A stretch of 64,000 nt of DNA from Amorphochlora amoebiformis (taxonomy: Eukaryota; Cercozoa; Chlorarachniophyceae). Below, in pieces: positions 1 through 64,000 of this stretch. The notes under the pieces were generated by a model. The model was given only the letters and a program-made list of their open reading frames with translations. It was not told the origin of the DNA and searched no databases. Made by a program: the position numbers and the translations under genes. The DNA is taken from NCBI GenBank assembly GCA_054601695.1, contig BAAHQB010000268.1:62001-126000 (forward strand), given 5' to 3'. Positions within the stretch are counted from its first letter, which is position 1, and each line of letters starts with the position of its first letter.

Positions 1-42122
<42,122 letters not shown>

Positions 42123-42804
42123 TTTTATCTCGAAATCTAGCGGGCAAACTCGTTCTTTAGTATTCTAGAAATTATTGAGAATACACTAGCGCTTGATTTT
42201 GGAATCAGGTCAGCGAAGATGAGGAAACGACCAGTTATTGCGCCAGAACGTATGCGACGACGGTCATGGGAGCCAAGACGTTTCCACTATTGACGAGGCA
42301 GCAAGGATATTGAATAAGCATTATGTACATATTTATATCCGAATGCACTTATTAGAGGGTTATATTTTTGTTTAAGATTGCTTAGAGGTTTCGGATCTTC
42401 CATATTGTCCAGTCGGGACTCCTGGAATAATCAAGTGGAAATGGGTCCCGTTGTGCCTTCAGGTCCTCAGTTTACTCCCTAGAAACTTATCTATCTGGAC
42501 ACACTTCAACAAACTTCTACGTCCATTTTTTCTTGTTCGAAATCTGAAAGTTGAAAGTTTGGGAGACAGAGAAATAATGGTTCCTGTTTGTTTTTTTTAT
42601 ATATTTCACAGCTTTTTTGATGTCGAATAATACTTGCGTGCAGTTTTTTTCGTGAAGTCATATTCTTCTAAACACATATTGGAATATTCCGAACTCGTGT
42701 GAACTTTCCTTCAATCGAAATACCTCAGTCACAACCCACCCACAGACAACCTTCTAACCCTTCATGCATTTCTCTCATTCGCATTCTAACATGATAGGAC
42801 ACAG
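42123..42804. promoter_or_regulatory. Bidirectional intergenic (promoter) region
   Basis: This 682-bp stretch separates the divergent start codons of gene 1 (minus, ATG at 42122) and the kinase gene (plus, ATG at 42805). It has no (TA)n microsatellite, telomere repeat or exon-edge copy, in contrast to nearly every intron around it, and its base composition is mixed. It contains a few T-runs but no motif I can name. Inference: a shared promoter with both 5' UTRs. Confidence 0.6.
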
Positions 42805-61608
<18,804 letters not shown>

Positions 61609-62329
61609 GCGAGTAGGTAGGCTACTTATATTACTATTATTAGTTCCGTGTGATACATGTATTTTACTTATCACTAGTATCAGAATACAGAGAAAATTAA
61701 CCGCACTTATTCTACTACCAGGCTAGACTGGTTATTTTCTTTCTCACTCACTGGAGCGGCATGTGACTTAGTTGAGTAGACTCTAATGTAAGTTGCGAAA
61801 GTTGTTCCGAACTTCAAATTTACGTTACCAATTACAGCAGTTGTCTAGAGTTGTGTACGAAGTTCAAGTTCAATGATTATGAATAGCATAACTTAATGAT
61901 TGCTCGGATGTCGCTAGTAACTAGAGTAAGGCCGTTTAGAACCGGTACTAAGGTTACCACTAGAATTAGTACAAGTACAATGACCCGGCAGCCTAATAAT
62001 TATGTTTCAAGGCTACTACTTGTATGAACATGATATCGCAAGTATCATTATGGTTACATGACAGTTACAATTGACAGTTGTTACTACAAGTCGCGGCTTG
62101 AATACTACAAGAGTCATGGCTAGTGGTAGTAGTGACTAGACTAGCGGCCAAAAACGACGATTTCGGGGCTATGAGGGGGGCATCCCTAGATCCTTCCGTT
62201 AATATGCGTATCTGCGCCCTCCTGGGCATCCAGACGGCCGCTCACGTCACGCTCGTGTGCAGGTGGTCAGTTTTCTTTCGATTCCTTTGAGATTTCTTCG
62301 AAAATATGCTTTATTTTTTCGGGTGTCTC
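61609..62329. other. Convergent intergenic region without recognised gene
   Basis: About 720 bp between the stop of the kinase gene and the stop proposed for the right-hand gene. It is free of (TA)n and telomere repeats. A short unit containing GTAGTGACTAGACT occurs near 62129 and 62385 in diverged surroundings, the second copy just beyond the stop. It presumably holds the 3' UTR of the kinase gene; I see no AATAAA on the plus strand. Confidence 0.5.
62310..62315 (-). terminator. Probable poly(A) signal AATAAA
   Basis: AATAAA on the minus strand lies 15 nt beyond the TGA of the last exon proposed for the right-hand minus-strand gene. The position fits a canonical cleavage signal, though AT-rich DNA makes chance matches common. 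Confidence 0.45.
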
Positions 62330-62517
62330 TCAACTTATACTAGAACATTGGTCGTGTCTAACAGCAGGGTAGACTGGCGAGTGGAAGTAGTGACTAGACT
62401 CTGGGTACCGCACCTGTCACAAACGTTTTTTTCGCAATCCCGAGCTTTCCCAGAACGAAGAAGAAAATATCTCTGAGTGTATTAGAGTTGGATGTTTGTA
62501 GTGTGCATGTATGTATA

Positions 62518-62558
<41 letters not shown>

Positions 62559-62625
62559 TATATCTATATATTATATATTGGTTTTATTAATGTATATAGT
62601 GTGTATGGGTATGTAAAATACAAAC

Positions 62626-62656
<31 letters not shown>

Positions 62657-62872
62657 TATATGTATATATATGTGTGTATATATATTGAATTCTCACCTGT
62701 ATAATATAATACAAAGTTCAAGGTATATTTGAAGGTATGAATATACATGCACACATATATACGTATAAACATATACATATATATTTATATATATATATGT
62801 ACATATATGCATGTATATATATGTGTATATGTGTATATGCATATATATATATATGTATACATATATGTATAC

Positions 62873-62909
<37 letters not shown>

Positions 62910-63257
62910 TGACCTCATTGAAGCCGGGATCGTTCCAGGACCCCCCGCTGTTTCCAAAAAGCCTAATAACCTGTATACCCGAACAGGTTTTGTTTTGTTA
63001 TATACATATGTAGTTATACATATGTGTATATATGTGCTATATATATATGTGTATACATGTATTCCTTGTATTGATATACATATATATGTGTATATTTGTT
63101 TTATAAATGTATTTAGTTACATACACTAAATCTACGCGTATTTATGCATATATGTATTTAAATACATTTATATATATATATATATATATATACTATGTAC
63201 CTGCATTTACATATATATATATATATAAATATATATGTACATACACATATATACATG

Positions 63258-63288
<31 letters not shown>

Positions 63289-63359
63289 GCAATTTAAATA
63301 TACACATAAAAATATATATAATATATATATTTATATATATATATATATATTACCTATCT

Positions 63360-63391
<32 letters not shown>

Positions 63392-63531
63392 TAAATATAT
63401 AAATATATTACATATATATATGTGTACTCATTACACACCTATATCCATATGTATAGAAAGATTTATAACCTTGATTCTAGCTGTAGTGCAGCGGTCGGAG
63501 GCTTACGAGAAATTTCATAACTTCTAGCAGC
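62330..63531 (-). CDS. 3' end of an unrecognised minus-strand gene (three exons)
   Basis: Exons 63507-63531 (LLEVMKFL), 62914-62970 ([19 protein letters not shown]) and 62330-62413 ([20 protein letters not shown], then DQCSSIS and TGA) join in frame with TATAG/GTAAGC, TACAG/GTCATA and GACAG signals. AATAAA follows the stop by 15 nt. No family is recognised. The gene would start beyond the right edge. The evidence is splice phase, stop position and poly(A) signal only, so the individual exons could be wrong. Confidence 0.5.
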
Positions 63532-63811
<280 letters not shown>

Positions 63812-63991
63812 AGGGTTAGGGTTAAGGTTAGGGTGTCGGGTTAGGGGTAGGGTTAGGGTTAGGGTTAGGATCAGATTATTAAGCCTGTCTTTAGTGAGGA
63901 TATAAGATTAGGCTTAGGGTTGGGTGAGATTTAGGGAAATCCTCAGATAGTGAGGATATACGATTAGGGTTAGGGTTGGATTAATTTAGGG
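63812..63991. repeat. TTAGGG array at the right window edge
   Basis: TTAGGG units with one associated-unit relic (GGATCAGATTATTAAGCCTG, near 63866) and a different local repeat containing GTGAGGATATAAGATTAGG seen twice (63895 and 63950). Confidence 0.85.
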
Positions 63992-64000
63992 AAAATCAGT

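Noticed and set aside
63478-63527. Plus-strand terminal exon reading [14 protein letters not shown]
   Set aside because: The kinase already ends at 61608. The minus-strand reading has better TATAG and GTAAGC signals and joins other exons in phase.

Overview
This window is nuclear DNA of a microbial eukaryote. Protein-coding exons are mostly 10-230 bp islands with GT-AG boundaries, separated by introns built largely of (TA)n microsatellite, GA-rich tracts and interstitial telomere repeats of the TTAGGG/CCCTAA type. I cannot name the species. TTAGGG telomeres, very intron-dense genes and a membrane-protein family I associate from memory with algae and other protists suggest a protist or alga. 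Most long open frames in the window are microsatellite translations (Ile-Tyr, Ser-Leu, Arg-Glu runs) and were ignored. I rebuilt genes by eye from exon islands, splice signals and codon phase.

Three genes are supported. (1) Minus strand, 42122 down to base 1 and beyond: one reading frame that I follow through 75 exons, at least about 1,835 codons with no stop. It has a charged 223-residue first exon, a Calx-beta-like domain, a four-helix region with an S4-like Arg repeat, further membrane segments, acidic linkers and a long, probably helical C-terminal part that I do not recognise. (2) Plus strand, 42805-61608: a complete 21-exon gene for a 571-residue mitochondrial-type UbiB/ABC1/ADCK atypical kinase, most like ADCK2. 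All splice phases agree and the exon sum is exactly 572 codons. It diverges from gene 1 across a 682 bp, microsatellite-free intergenic region. (3) Minus strand, 63531 down to 62330: the last three exons of an unrecognised gene, with AATAAA just after its stop, convergent with gene 2.

The most unusual feature is that about 20 exons are accompanied, in the adjacent intron, by truncated diverged copies of one exon edge with its splice site. Each copy is cut off inside (TA)n. Copies of the 3' splice site plus exon start lie upstream of the real exon; copies of the exon end plus 5' splice site lie downstream. Clear cases are five tandem iterations of the Ala-rich-loop exon of the kinase (49228-50099), six of the start of its exon 12, five of its exon 14 acceptor module, and an inverted copy of exon 61 of gene 1. 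This points to a microsatellite-driven process of intron growth or exon-edge duplication.

Telomere repeats occur inside introns of both large genes and at the right end. They are interspersed with a conserved unit of about 40 bp. In gene 2 a CCCTAA array and a TTAGGG array flank the 28-nt exon 17 as a giant inverted repeat.
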